Positions 16,133 to 24,943 of a stretch of DNA of 34,218 nucleotides are shown here, piece by piece (position 1 is the stretch's first letter; each line of letters begins with the position of its first letter). A program made the translations under genes and the position numbers. The notes beneath the pieces were generated by a model. It searched no databases. It was not told the DNA's origin and saw nothing but the letters and a program-made list of their open reading frames with translations. Origin of the DNA: Parafrankia sp. EUN1f (lineage in GTDB: Bacteria > Actinomycetota > Actinomycetes > Frankiales > Frankiaceae); the NCBI RefSeq assembly GCF_000177675.1, contig NZ_ADGX01000090.1, forward strand, positions 1 through 34,218. The letters are read 5' to 3'.

Positions 16133-17358
16133 TGACCACGCTCCGGCACGAAGCGGACCGGCATTTCCTTCACACCGTTGATGAAGTTCGATCGCAGGCG
16201 GCGGGCGGGCGCGATCGGCTCGATCCGGTCCAGCCGGGTGACCAGCGTTTCGAGCATCAGCTCGATCTCGCGCATCGCCAGGTGCTTTCCGAGGCAGAAG
16301 TGCGGGCCGCCGCCACCGAAGCCCACATGCGGGTTCGGGTCGCGGTCGATGTCGAAACGGTAGGGGTCGGCGAACACCGACTCGTCGTAGTTCGCCGACG
16401 AGTAGTACATGATCACCTTCTCGCCGGCGGCGATCGGCTGGCCGCCGAGCACCACGTCGGTCGTGGTCGTGCGGCGGAAGCCCATCACCGGGCTGACCCA
16501 GCGGACGATCTCGTCCGCCGCCCTGGTGAGCACCGCCGGGTCTGACCTGCCCGCCCTGAGCTTCTCCCACTGTTCAGGATGGTCCAGCAGCGCCTGCATG
16601 CCGCCGGAGATGGCATTTCGCGTGGTCTCGTTGCCGGCGACCATGAGCAGGATGAAGAACAGGTCGAACTCCATCTCGGACAGCTCGTGACCGTCCTCGT
16701 CGGCGGTGACGAGCTTGGTCAGGATGTCGTCGGCCGGGCAGCCGCGCCGCGCCGCGCCCAGCTCGTTCGCGTAGGCATACGCCTCCATGGCTGCGGCCTG
16801 CTGGTCGGCCGCGTCGGCGGACAGCTCGGGATCGTCGCTGGCCAGCATCCGGTTCGACCAGTTGAACAGCCGGTGTCTGTCCTCATGCGGGACGCCGATC
16901 AGCTCCGCGATCACGACGAGCGGCAGCTCCGCCGCGCAGATCCTCACGAAGTCGCCCTCGCCGGCCTCGATCGCGCGGTCGACGATCTTCTCGCAGGAGG
17001 TCCGGATCTTGTCGGCGAGGCGCCCGATCATGCGCGGGGTGAAGCCGCGGTTCACCAGGCTGCGCAGCCGGGTGTGCTCCGGCGGGTCCTGGTTGACCAT
17101 CATGAGCTGCTGCTCGGCCAGGGCTTCCGAGGTGAGCTCGGGCAGCAGGCAGGTCTCCCGGTTGGACGAGAACTGGTCCGGGCTGCGGGAGATGTGCACG
17201 ACGTCCGCGTGCCGGGTCACCGCCCAGAAGCCGGCCTCGCGCTCCGGGTCGCGGTGGTGGAACACCGGTGCCTGGGCCCGCAGGATCCTGAACTCGTCAT
17301 GCGGCAGCCCCTGGACGTAGCGGCCGGGATCGTAGACATCGATCTGGTCGAGCGACAT
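16129..17358 (-). CDS. Cytochrome P450, CYP125-like
   Basis: The 409-residue protein starts at ATG 17358 with GGAGGT eight bases upstream. The oxygen-activating I-helix motif is AGNETT (241-246), the K-helix ExxR is in ADEIVRW, and the haem ligand is C355 in HVGFGGGGPHFCLG. The segments PPEHTRLRSLVNRGFTPR, GDFVRICAAELPL, GVPHEDRHRLFNWSN and NPHVGFGG closely follow mycobacterial CYP125, the steroid C26/C27 monooxygenase that starts cholesterol side-chain breakdown. It needs ferredoxin partners, which are not in the window. Its promoter holds a KstR-like box and a second 15-bp palindrome, so two regulators may act. CYP142 is a less likely alternative. The SDR downstream is translationally coupled. 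Confidence 0.88.
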   Translation of the reverse strand: MSLDQIDVYDPGRYVQGLPHDEFRILRAQAPVFHHRDPEREAGFWAVTRHADVVHISRSPDQFSSNRETCLLPELTSEALAEQQLMMVNQDPPEHTRLRSLVNRGFTPRMIGRLADKIRTSCEKIVDRAIEAGEGDFVRICAAELPLVVIAELIGVPHEDRHRLFNWSNRMLASDDPELSADAADQQAAAMEAYAYANELGAARRGCPADDILTKLVTADEDGHELSEMEFDLFFILLMVAGNETTRNAISGGMQALLDHPEQWEKLRAGRSDPAVLTRAADEIVRWVSPVMGFRRTTTTDVVLGGQPIAAGEKVIMYYSSANYDESVFADPYRFDIDRDPNPHVGFGGGGPHFCLGKHLAMREIELMLETLVTRLDRIEPIAPARRLRSNFINGVKEMPVRFVPERGQ

Positions 17359-17395
17359 GTCGGGACCTCCGAGATCCGTCGCGTCCGCCAAGCTT

Positions 17396-17413
17396 AAAAC
17401 TAGAACAGGTTCT
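17396..17413. promoter_or_regulatory. KstR-like box upstream of P450
   Basis: AGAACAGGTTCT at 17402-17413 has perfect arms AGAAC/GTTCT and matches the known KstR consensus (TnnAACnnGTTnnA) at all but the last position. The left flank AAAACT is shared with the fadA5 site at 21935. Confidence 0.6.
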
Positions 17414-17426
17414 CGCGTCTCGTTTC

Positions 17427-17441
17427 CTGACGCAATATCAG
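17427..17441. promoter_or_regulatory. Operator site 2, CTGACGCAATATCAG
   Basis: The most divergent member of the 15-bp palindrome family, 69 bases upstream of the P450 start. Its flanks match other sites: CAGAAACC on the plus strand as at 26577, CAGGAAACGAG on the minus strand as at 11812. Confidence 0.55.
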
Positions 17442-17474
17442 AAACCACATTGGGGGCCGGACGAGCCGAGCGGG

Positions 17475-18461
17475 TCAGCGAAGCTCGTCGACGTAGGCCT
17501 GCGTTCCGGGCAGGGTGGGGACGAACGGGGCGAGCAGCTCCAGCCGGCCGAGGCCCGACTTCTCCCAGTCCGCGGCGGCCGCGGTGAAGCCGGGCTCCCA
17601 GCACTCGGCCGGCGTCGTCTCGGTGAACCACAGCACGGTCAGGCGGCGCCCGAGACCGGCGACCTGGTCCACATAGGCCATCCGGTCCTCCGGCAGCGGC
17701 AGCGGGGTGAACAGCAGGCCCATCGCCGCCGCGCCACCGGGCGCGAGCACCCGCGGCGCGCGCTCGGCGCGCAGCCAGTCGACGAGGGCGGAGACGGCCG
17801 CGCCACCCACACCAGCCACATCACCCACACCAGCCGCGTCACCCGCACCGGCCGAGGCCTCATCCACCGCGGCCTCGCCCACCGCGGCCTCGCCCACCGC
17901 GGCCTCGCCCACCGCGTCGACGACCTCGACCACCAGGCCACCATACGGATGGTCCAGCGCGTGGATATCGCGCACACCGCCGCGGCCGTCGCGATACACC
18001 GCGCCGAGATAGTCCTGGAACGCGGTGAAGACGTGGTCACGCCGGTGGAAGATGCGTCCGTCGGCGTTGAGCCGCCGGTTCGTGGCGACGGTCCACCGCA
18101 TGTGGTCGCGGTAGCGGCCGCGGGTCAGCCAGTAGACCGCGATGTACTTGCCGGCCTCCAGCGGCCGCGCGACGGCCGAGTCGGCCGGCTCGCGCAGCGC
18201 CTGCAGCGCCCTGGGCGCCACCCAGCGCCGGCCGGCGAACATCCAGGGCATCGCCATGGCACCCGCGTAGAAGTGATCGTCCTCGTACCAGCGGTTGTAC
18301 TCGGCCTCCGCACCCGGATGCGGCTCCACCATCGTGATCAGCGCGGAGCCGATGGCGACGCCGTACGGGCCGGCGGCGGGAAGCACGGAGTACGGGCTGA
18401 CGGAGTATGGGCTGTTGGAGTCGGGGCTGTCGACGGAATCTGCCACCGCGTCGTCCGGCAC
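17475..18461 (-). CDS. EthD-like dimeric barrel protein, function unknown
   Basis: The 328-residue protein starts at GTG 18461 with GGAGGGA eight bases upstream. I do not recognise a named family. The first half (about 35-175) has GSALITMVEPHPGAEAEYNRW, then YEDDHFYAGAMAMPWMFAGRRW, resembling ferredoxin-like EthD/Dabb domains in which a short barrel binds an aromatic or hydrophobic ligand. The second half (about 225-325) seems to repeat the fold (MGLLFTPLPLPEDRMAYVDQV, VLWFTETTPAECWEPGF). Between them is a low-complexity linker of VGEAA and GDAAGV repeats coded by 15-base tandem units (about 17795-17925). It lies upstream of the P450 on the same strand and diverges from an LLM oxidoreductase, with a shared operator. 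A role in the same oxidative pathway is inferred. Confidence 0.7.
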   Translation of the reverse strand: MPDDAVADSVDSPDSNSPYSVSPYSVLPAAGPYGVAIGSALITMVEPHPGAEAEYNRWYEDDHFYAGAMAMPWMFAGRRWVAPRALQALREPADSAVARPLEAGKYIAVYWLTRGRYRDHMRWTVATNRRLNADGRIFHRRDHVFTAFQDYLGAVYRDGRGGVRDIHALDHPYGGLVVEVVDAVGEAAVGEAAVGEAAVDEASAGAGDAAGVGDVAGVGGAAVSALVDWLRAERAPRVLAPGGAAAMGLLFTPLPLPEDRMAYVDQVAGLGRRLTVLWFTETTPAECWEPGFTAAAADWEKSGLGRLELLAPFVPTLPGTQAYVDELR

Positions 18462-18524
18462 GGCTGAACTCCCTCCGCTCCGGGCGCACGTCGGCCCGGA
18501 ACGCGGTCCACTCAAGCACGGAAT

Positions 18525-18557
18525 CTGGTGACCCGTCAGAAAATCTTTGAATACACT
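18525..18557 (+). promoter_or_regulatory. Operator site 3 overlapping a leaderless promoter
   Basis: The palindrome CTGGTGACCCGTCAG (18525-18539; reverse complement CTGACGGGTCACCAG) covers the likely -35 GTGACC. After 18 bases comes the -10 TACACT (18552-18557), only eight bases before the ATG at 18566, so the mRNA is probably leaderless. A protein bound here would block the promoter directly. It also faces the EthD-like gene. Confidence 0.65.
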
Positions 18558-18565
18558 CTGCTGCC

Positions 18566-19531
18566 ATGATCGTTTCTCGCGGCCCGTCCGTCGTGCCCCG
18601 CGGGGCACTCGCCTTCGGGATCCAGCTGCCGATCCAGGCGCAGAGCAGCCTGTTCGCCGAGCCCTGGGAGGCCACGGCCACACCGGACGACCTCGCGGCG
18701 ATCGCCCGCGCGGCGGACGAGCACGGCTTCTTCTACGTCGCGGTGTGCGACCACGTCGCGATCCCCCGCCAGCTCGCCGCCGCCATGGGCACCACCTGGT
18801 ACGACTCCGTCGCGACCCTGAGCTGGCTGGCCGCGGCGACGACCCGGGTACGGCTGCTCAGCCACGTCTACAACCTCGCCTACCGGCACCCGCTGGTGAC
18901 GGCGAAGGCCTTCGCGACCCTCGACCGCCTCTCCGCCGGCCGGGTCATCCTCGGGGTCGGCGCGGGGCATGTCGCGGACGAGTTCGCCGGCCTGGGGCTA
19001 AATTTCTCCCGTCGCGGGCGCATGCTCGACGACGCGATCGAGGTCGTCGACGCGGCCCTGCGCACCGAGTTCCCGACGGTCGCGAACGCCAGCTTCACCG
19101 TCGACGGGCAGCTCGGGCTCGCGCCCCGGCCGGTGCAGGACCCGCGCCCGCCGTTGTGGATCGGCGGCTCGTCGCCGGCGGCAGTGCGCCGGGCCGCGCG
19201 GCTCGGCGACGGGTGGTTACCCCAGGGCACCCCGCTCGACCAGCTGCCGCCGCTGGTCGAGCTGCTGCGCGCCGAACGCGCGGCGGCCGGCGTCGCCCAG
19301 CCCTGCGACATCGGCGCGATCACCGACTGGCTGCACCTCGGCCAGCCGACCTGGGACGTCGGTCGCCCCTGCCAGGCCGGGACGCCGGCGCGGATCGCCG
19401 AGCACCTGCGCCGCTACCGCGACGTCGGCGTCGACCACCTGCAGGTGCGGTTCCCCAGCCGCGGCCCGGCCGAGCTGATCGATCAGATCGCGGCCTTCGG
19501 CTCCGAGGTGGGGCCCCTGCTGGCCCCCTGA
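18566..19531 (+). CDS. LLM-class F420-dependent oxidoreductase
   Basis: The 321-residue luciferase-like TIM-barrel protein has typical segments: FGIQLPIQ at the first strand, FFYVAVCDHVAIP, TTRVRLLSHVYNLAYRHPLVTAKAFATLD, SAGRVILGVGAGHVADEF, and PPLWIGGSSPAAVRRAARLGDGW. In actinobacteria this subgroup usually uses the deazaflavin F420 to transfer hydride to or from a carbonyl or enone. No ribosome-binding site precedes the ATG, which fits leaderless translation from the -10 at 18552. It is divergent from the EthD-like gene with the operator between. The substrate is unknown; the context of P450, SDR and thiolase suggests a sterol- or isoprenoid-derived intermediate. FMN use cannot be excluded. 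Confidence 0.87.
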   Translation: MIVSRGPSVVPRGALAFGIQLPIQAQSSLFAEPWEATATPDDLAAIARAADEHGFFYVAVCDHVAIPRQLAAAMGTTWYDSVATLSWLAAATTRVRLLSHVYNLAYRHPLVTAKAFATLDRLSAGRVILGVGAGHVADEFAGLGLNFSRRGRMLDDAIEVVDAALRTEFPTVANASFTVDGQLGLAPRPVQDPRPPLWIGGSSPAAVRRAARLGDGWLPQGTPLDQLPPLVELLRAERAAAGVAQPCDIGAITDWLHLGQPTWDVGRPCQAGTPARIAEHLRRYRDVGVDHLQVRFPSRGPAELIDQIAAFGSEVGPLLAP

Positions 19532-19653
19532 CCATCGCCCCTGGCCGCCAACCCCCTGGCAGCCAGCCCCTGGCCGCCTGACCGCCGGCCCTCTGGCTGC
19601 TCACCCCCCGCCGCCGGCCGTCTGACCGCTGACCCCTGACACGCTCCCCGGCG

Positions 19654-20745
19654 TCAGAGCAGCTCGATGAGCTTCCGCAACGCTTCCGGGTCGCGCACGC
19701 CGCCGATCAGCAGGGTGTCGACGGGCGAGGCCCGCCACAGCTCGAGGCGCTCCCGGATCCGCGCCCAGGGCCCGACCAGCGCGATGCCGTCGGCGAGATC
19801 GTCCGGGACGGCCCGCACGGCGGCCTCCCGCTCCCCCGCGAGGAACAGCTGCTGCACCCGTGCGGCGGCGTCGGCGAAACCGAACCGCGACACGACGTCC
19901 ACATGGAAGTTGACGTCCTTGGCGCCCATGCCGCCGAGGTAGAACGCCAGCGTCCATTTGATGCGCAGTAACGCCGCCTCGACGTCGTCGTCCACGACCA
20001 CCGTCACCGGGCAGGCGATCGAGAAGTCGGCGGGCGCCCCGGCCAGCGCCGCCGCGTACGCCGCGGGCCCGCGCTCGGGGTGGTAGAAGATCGGCAGCCA
20101 GCCGTCGGCGATCTCGGCGGCCAGCGCCACGTTCCCCGGGCCCTCGGCGCCGAGGTAGACCGGGATCCGCGGCCGCAGCGGATGCGTGGTGATCTTCAGC
20201 GGCTTGCCGAGCCCGGTGACGCCCCGCGCCGGGCCCGAAGCCGCTGTCGCGGCCGCAGCCGACGACGGCAGGCCCGAGGCCGCAGCCGGCGCCGACGGAG
20301 ACAGTGGCAGCGGATAGTGCGGCCCGTCGCTGGTGACCGGGGCATCGCGGCGCCACACCGCCCGCAGGATGTCGACGTACTCCCGGGTCCGGGCGAGCGG
20401 CCGGGCGAAGGGCTGCCCGTACCAGCCCTCGACCACCTGCGGGCCGGACACGCCGAGCCCCAGCAGGAACCGCCCGCCGGACAGGTGGTCCAGGGTCGCC
20501 GCGGTCATCGCGAGGCAGGCCGGCGTGCGGGCGGAAAGCTGTGCCAGCCCGGTGGCGAGGGTGATCCGGCTCGTCCGCGACCCCAGCCAGGCCAGCGGGC
20601 TGATCGCGTCGGAGCCGTAGGCCTCGGCCGTCCACACCGACGCGTAGCCGTACTCCTCGGCGGCGAGCGTCAGCTCGAGATGATCGTCCGGTGGCACCGC
20701 CGGCCAGTAGCCGAGCATCAGGCCGAGTGCCAGATCAGCGGTCAC
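19654..20745 (-). CDS. LLM-class F420-dependent oxidoreductase (second)
   Basis: The 363-residue protein starts at GTG 20745 with AGGAGGA upstream. Luciferase-like motifs are YGYASVWTAEAYGSDAISPLAWLG, TSRITLATGLAQLSARTPACLAMTAATLDHLS, GRFLLGLGVSGPQVVEGWYG and IPVYLGAEGPGNVALAAEIADGWLP. It is only distantly similar to the LLM enzyme at 18566, so it is not a recent duplicate. An alanine/serine-rich insertion (about residues 155-182) precedes GLGKPLKITTHP. The family reduces or oxidises substrates with F420; the substrate is unknown. It is divergent from kstR with a 101-base gap and convergent with the first LLM gene, with a short gap of CCCCTGGCCGCC repeats between them. Confidence 0.87.
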   Translation of the reverse strand: MTADLALGLMLGYWPAVPPDDHLELTLAAEEYGYASVWTAEAYGSDAISPLAWLGSRTSRITLATGLAQLSARTPACLAMTAATLDHLSGGRFLLGLGVSGPQVVEGWYGQPFARPLARTREYVDILRAVWRRDAPVTSDGPHYPLPLSPSAPAAASGLPSSAAAATAASGPARGVTGLGKPLKITTHPLRPRIPVYLGAEGPGNVALAAEIADGWLPIFYHPERGPAAYAAALAGAPADFSIACPVTVVVDDDVEAALLRIKWTLAFYLGGMGAKDVNFHVDVVSRFGFADAAARVQQLFLAGEREAAVRAVPDDLADGIALVGPWARIRERLELWRASPVDTLLIGGVRDPEALRKLIELL

Positions 20746-20833
20746 AACAGTCCTCCTGGATGGGTTCTGTCCTGGTTGCGCATGGATTGCCGCCTGCTCG
20801 GATGTCCGCACCCGGGTTCGGGCTGATCACAGG

Positions 20834-20846
20834 TACGCTCCGGTCC
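20834..20846 (+). promoter_or_regulatory. kstR -10 box, probably leaderless
   Basis: TACGCT (20834-20839) is followed after seven bases by the kstR ATG (20847). The same GGTACGCT string precedes the TetR gene at 26614. No clear -35 is visible. Confidence 0.45.
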
Positions 20847-21452
20847 ATGGCGTCACCGGCGGTTCCGCCCTCCGCGGACAGTGACGGGCTGGACAGGCCC
20901 GCCCAGCGAGCACGGCGGGAGCGGATTCTGGACGCCGCCGTCGCGCTCGGGTCCGAGGGCGGCTACGACGCCGTGCAGATGCGGGCGGTGGCGGAGCGCT
21001 CCGGCGTCGCGCTCGGGACGCTGTACCGCTACTTCCCGTCGAAGGTGCAACTGCTGGTGTCCGCGATGGCCCGCGAGATCGACGGCATCCGGCTGCCGTC
21101 CGCCGAGCGCATGGCGGGCCTCGCCCCGGCGGACCGGATCCTGACGGTCCTCAGCCGCGCCACCAAGGTCTTCCAGCGGGACCCGAACCTGGCCGGCGCG
21201 CTGGTCCGGGCGGTCATGTTCGCGGACGCGTCGGCCACCGCCGAGGTCGACCAGGTCACCCAGCGGATGAACTCGATCATCATTCGCATGATGCGCGGTG
21301 AGGACGGCGATCCGTCCCCGCGTGACATCGCGGTGGCGGGCCTGATCGCCAAGGTGTGGTTCGTCAGCGAGATCCAGTGGCTGTCCGGCCGCACCAAGGC
21401 CCGGCAGGTGATCGACGACCTGGAACTGGTCGTCCGCGAGCTCGTCCACTAG
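20847..21452 (+). CDS. kstR: TetR-family sterol catabolism repressor KstR
   Basis: The 201-residue protein has a helix-turn-helix (about 18-65) that nearly copies mycobacterial KstR: RRERILDAAVALGSEGGYDAV, QMRAVAERSGVALGTLYRYF, PSKVQLLVSAMARE. The ligand domain also keeps KstR segments (RDPNLAGALVRAVMFADASATAEVDQV, and an AKVWFVSEIQWLSGRTKARQV tail). KstR represses cholesterol-degradation genes until a 3-oxo-cholestenoyl-CoA type ligand releases it. KstR-like boxes stand before fadA5 and the P450 in this window, which fits its role. None is seen before kstR itself, so autoregulation as in mycobacteria is not supported here. The ATG is probably used without a leader. Confidence 0.85.
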   Translation: MASPAVPPSADSDGLDRPAQRARRERILDAAVALGSEGGYDAVQMRAVAERSGVALGTLYRYFPSKVQLLVSAMAREIDGIRLPSAERMAGLAPADRILTVLSRATKVFQRDPNLAGALVRAVMFADASATAEVDQVTQRMNSIIIRMMRGEDGDPSPRDIAVAGLIAKVWFVSEIQWLSGRTKARQVIDDLELVVRELVH

Positions 21453-21480
21453 CACTGCCGCGCCTGGCGTTGCTACCGGA

Positions 21481-21700
21481 CAAGCGTTGAGGATTTTGGT
21501 CGTGCCCGCAGCCAGAATCCTCAGGTCTTGCTCGGCAGCAGCCGCAGGACCCGCCGCTTCCTGAAGCCACCGCCCGAAACCCTGAGGATTTTGGTTGTGC
21601 CCGCAGCCAGAATCCTCGGGTCTTGCTCGGCAGCAGCGGCGGCCCGCGGCTCGGGATTCTGCTACCCGCTCGCCGACGACCAAAATCCTCAACTCCTCGA
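21481..21700. repeat. Dispersed hairpin repeats, copies C1-C3
   Basis: Copy C1: GAGGATTTTGG (21489-21499) pairs with CCAGAATCCTC (21512-21522). Copy C2: the same at 21584-21594 and 21607-21617. Both are followed by TCTTGCTCGGCAGCAGC. Copy C3 ends with CGACGACCAAAATCCTC near 21675-21690. C1 starts 37 bases after the kstR stop and could end its transcript. Confidence 0.75.
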
Positions 21701-21748
21701 CCGCGGCCGACTCCAATCGGGCCGACACCCCTGCCACCCGACACCCCT

Positions 21749-21796
21749 GCCACCCGAGGCCGCTGCCACCCGAGGCCGCTGCCACCCGAGGCCGCT
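21749..21796. repeat. 16-base tandem repeat GCCACCCGAGGCCGCT, three copies
   Basis: Three exact units (21749-21764, 21765-21780, 21781-21796) plus degenerate neighbours, in the non-coding gap before the fadA5 promoter. There are no spacers, so this is not a CRISPR array. Confidence 0.75.
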
Positions 21797-21873
21797 GCCG
21801 CCCGGGGTCGCACCCCGGCCGCCGCGCGCCCTCACCGGGCCTGCGCACGTCCCCGTCCGCCACCGCTCCGATG

Positions 21874-21885
21874 AGAACGCGTTCT
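21874..21885. promoter_or_regulatory. KstR-like box, distal to fadA5
   Basis: AGAACGCGTTCT is a perfect 12-bp palindrome and matches the KstR consensus core AAC-N2-GTT. It is 112 bases upstream of the fadA5 start. Confidence 0.55.
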
Positions 21886-21905
21886 ACCGCGATTCACAAG
21901 AACTC

Positions 21906-21920
21906 CTGATGGGTCATCAG
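21906..21920. promoter_or_regulatory. Operator site 4, CTGATGGGTCATCAG
   Basis: The only perfectly symmetric member of the five-site family (CTGATG/CATCAG around GGT). It lies between the two KstR-like boxes of the fadA5 promoter. Confidence 0.65.
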
Positions 21921-21927
21921 ATGATGA

Positions 21928-23162
<1,235 letters not shown>

Positions 23163-23163
<1 letters not shown>

Positions 23164-23768
23164 TGGACGTCCTGCTGTTCCTGTTCATGCGGCGCGCGGG
23201 CATGACGGTCGACGCCTTCCGCCGGTACTACCTCGACGTGCACGTGCCGCTGGCGATCCGGACGTCGACGGCGACCGGCCGGTATGTCGTCCGGCTGACC
23301 GAGGACGGGCACGGCCCCGTCTCCGTCGACGCCGTCACCGAGATCGTGACCCCCTCCGCCGACGTCTTCTTCGACCCCGACCGCGGCTTCACCTCGCCCG
23401 AGGACGCCGTCGAGGTCATCACCGACTCGCTGAACTTCCTCGCCCCCTTCCCGATCTACCAGGTCCGCCGCACCGTGCTGCGGGCCGCCGACCGATCCGG
23501 TGGCCTGGAGGAGCATGTGCCGGGCTCCCGCTCACCGGGGGTGACGCTGGCCCGGCTCGAGCTCGGTGACGGCGGCCCGGCCGGGCCGGTGCCGGACCCA
23601 CCGGACGAACTCGTCCGGGACCACCTCAGATATGACGTCCTGAAAACGATCGGTGAAGGCCCTGATCTGCGTTCAGTCGATCTAGTGCACCTGCGGCCCG
23701 GCGCAGACGTGGACCGTTACGCCGCCGACTTCTACCTTCTGGGGGAGTACGTCCAGAAGGTTCGTTGA
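23163..23768 (+). CDS. EthD-domain protein coupled to fadA5
   Basis: The 201-residue protein starts at ATG 23163, overlapping the fadA5 stop by one base (TGATG), so it is translationally coupled. Residues 1-100 look like an EthD ferredoxin-like domain: LLFLFMRRAGMTVDAFRRYYL, DVHVPLAIRT, and PSADVFFDPDRGF. EthD proteins form small dimeric barrels and are often needed for, or encoded next to, P450 or ring-cleavage systems, with unclear chemistry. The C-terminal half (about 115-201) is less conserved, ending LVHLRPGADVDRYAADFYLLGEY. Its presence in a KstR-type operon is notable; I do not know an EthD gene in the mycobacterial fadA5 operon. The role is inferred only from neighbours. Confidence 0.8.
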
Positions 23769-23826
23769 CCCAGCGAGACAACCGCGCCGCGATTCGGCGC
23801 CGACCGCACAGGAAGCGGGTCCGCAG

Positions 23827-24939
23827 ATGAAGACGAAGGCCGCAGTGCTCTGGAACGTCGGTGATCCATGGAGCGTCGAGGAGGTCGACCTCGACCCGCC
23901 GAAGGCCGGCGAGGTGCTCATCCGGGTGGTCGCAGCCGGGTTATGCCACTCCGACGACCACCTGACGACCGGTGACATGCCGTCGGTCCTGCCGATGGTC
24001 GCCGGCCACGAGGGCGCCGGGATCGTCGAGGAGGTCGGGCCGAACGTCACCCGGGTCCGCCCGGGTGACCACGTCGTCGTGATGTTCATGCCCAGCTGCG
24101 GGCACTGCCGCTGGTGCGCCACCGGCCGGACGAACCTGTGCGACCTCGGCGGGTCGCTGATGATGGGTGTCGGCGTCGACGGGACGTCCCGGCTGCACGC
24201 CCGGGGCAAGGACGTCACGACGATGTGCTTCCTCGGCACGTTCAGCCAGTACGCCGTGCTGCACGAGGCGTCCGTCATCAAGATCGATGACGACCTGCCG
24301 ATGGACGCCGCCGCGCTGGTCGCCTGCGGGGTGCCCACCGGCTTCGGCTCCGCCGTGCACACCGCCGGGGTGCGCCCCGGGGAGGCCGTGGTCGTGGTCG
24401 GTGCCGGCGGGGTCGGCATGAACGCGATCCAGGGCGCCCGGATCGCCGGCGCGGAGCTGATCATCGCGGTGGACCCGGTGGAGTTCAAGCGCGACCAGGC
24501 GAAGGTCTTCGGGGCGACCCACACCAGCCCGTCGATGGCGCAGGCCACCGAGCTCGTCCGCGAGCTGACCAGGGGCGTCATGGCCGACGCGGCGATCCTG
24601 ACCGTCGGCGTGGCGCACGGAGACCAGATCGCGCCGCTGCTCGGGCTCGTGTCGAAGGGCGGGCGGGCGGTCGTCACCGCGGTCGCGCCGGCCGTCGAGA
24701 CCGACGTGACCCTGTCCCTGTTCGATCTGACCATCTTTCAGAAGGAGCTGCGCGGCACACTGTTCGGCGCGTCGAACGGGCAGGCCGACATCCCCCGGCT
24801 GCTGTCGCTCTACCGGTCCGGCCAGCTCAAGCTGGACGAGCTGATCACCACCCGCTACACCCTGGACGAGATCAACACCGGCTACGACGACATGCGGGCC
24901 GGCCGCAACATCCGCGGCGTCATCCTCCACGGGCACTGA
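23827..24939 (+). CDS. NDMA-type zinc alcohol dehydrogenase
   Basis: The 370-residue protein starts at ATG 23827 (CAGGAAG upstream). Zinc ligands: C40 (GLCHSDDHL), H61/E62 (AGHEGAG), and structural cysteines C91, C94, C97 and C105 (CGHCRWCATGRTNLC). The segments MKTKAAVLWNVGDPW, LGGSLMMGVGVDGTSRLHARG, MCFLGTFSQYAVLHEASVIKI and LRGTLFGASNGQADIPRLLSLY are hallmarks of the Rxyl_3153/NDMA-dependent alcohol dehydrogenase group. This group holds its NAD tightly and is tied to mycofactocin-linked redox cycling in actinobacteria. It would oxidise an alcohol, perhaps a product of the P450. It lies 58 bases after the EthD gene on the same strand and four bases before the epimerase gene, so it is likely in the fadA5 operon. 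Confidence 0.9.
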   Translation: MKTKAAVLWNVGDPWSVEEVDLDPPKAGEVLIRVVAAGLCHSDDHLTTGDMPSVLPMVAGHEGAGIVEEVGPNVTRVRPGDHVVVMFMPSCGHCRWCATGRTNLCDLGGSLMMGVGVDGTSRLHARGKDVTTMCFLGTFSQYAVLHEASVIKIDDDLPMDAAALVACGVPTGFGSAVHTAGVRPGEAVVVVGAGGVGMNAIQGARIAGAELIIAVDPVEFKRDQAKVFGATHTSPSMAQATELVRELTRGVMADAAILTVGVAHGDQIAPLLGLVSKGGRAVVTAVAPAVETDVTLSLFDLTIFQKELRGTLFGASNGQADIPRLLSLYRSGQLKLDELITTRYTLDEINTGYDDMRAGRNIRGVILHGH

Positions 24940-24943
24940 CGGC

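Noticed and set aside
16133-16570. N-terminal extension of the SDR into the P450 gene
   Set aside because: The extension is antisense-like nonsense in another frame of the P450; the GTG at 16132 with a four-base overlap gives a normal SDR.
21749-21796. CRISPR-like array
   Set aside because: Units are 16 bases, directly adjacent, without spacers and without cas genes.
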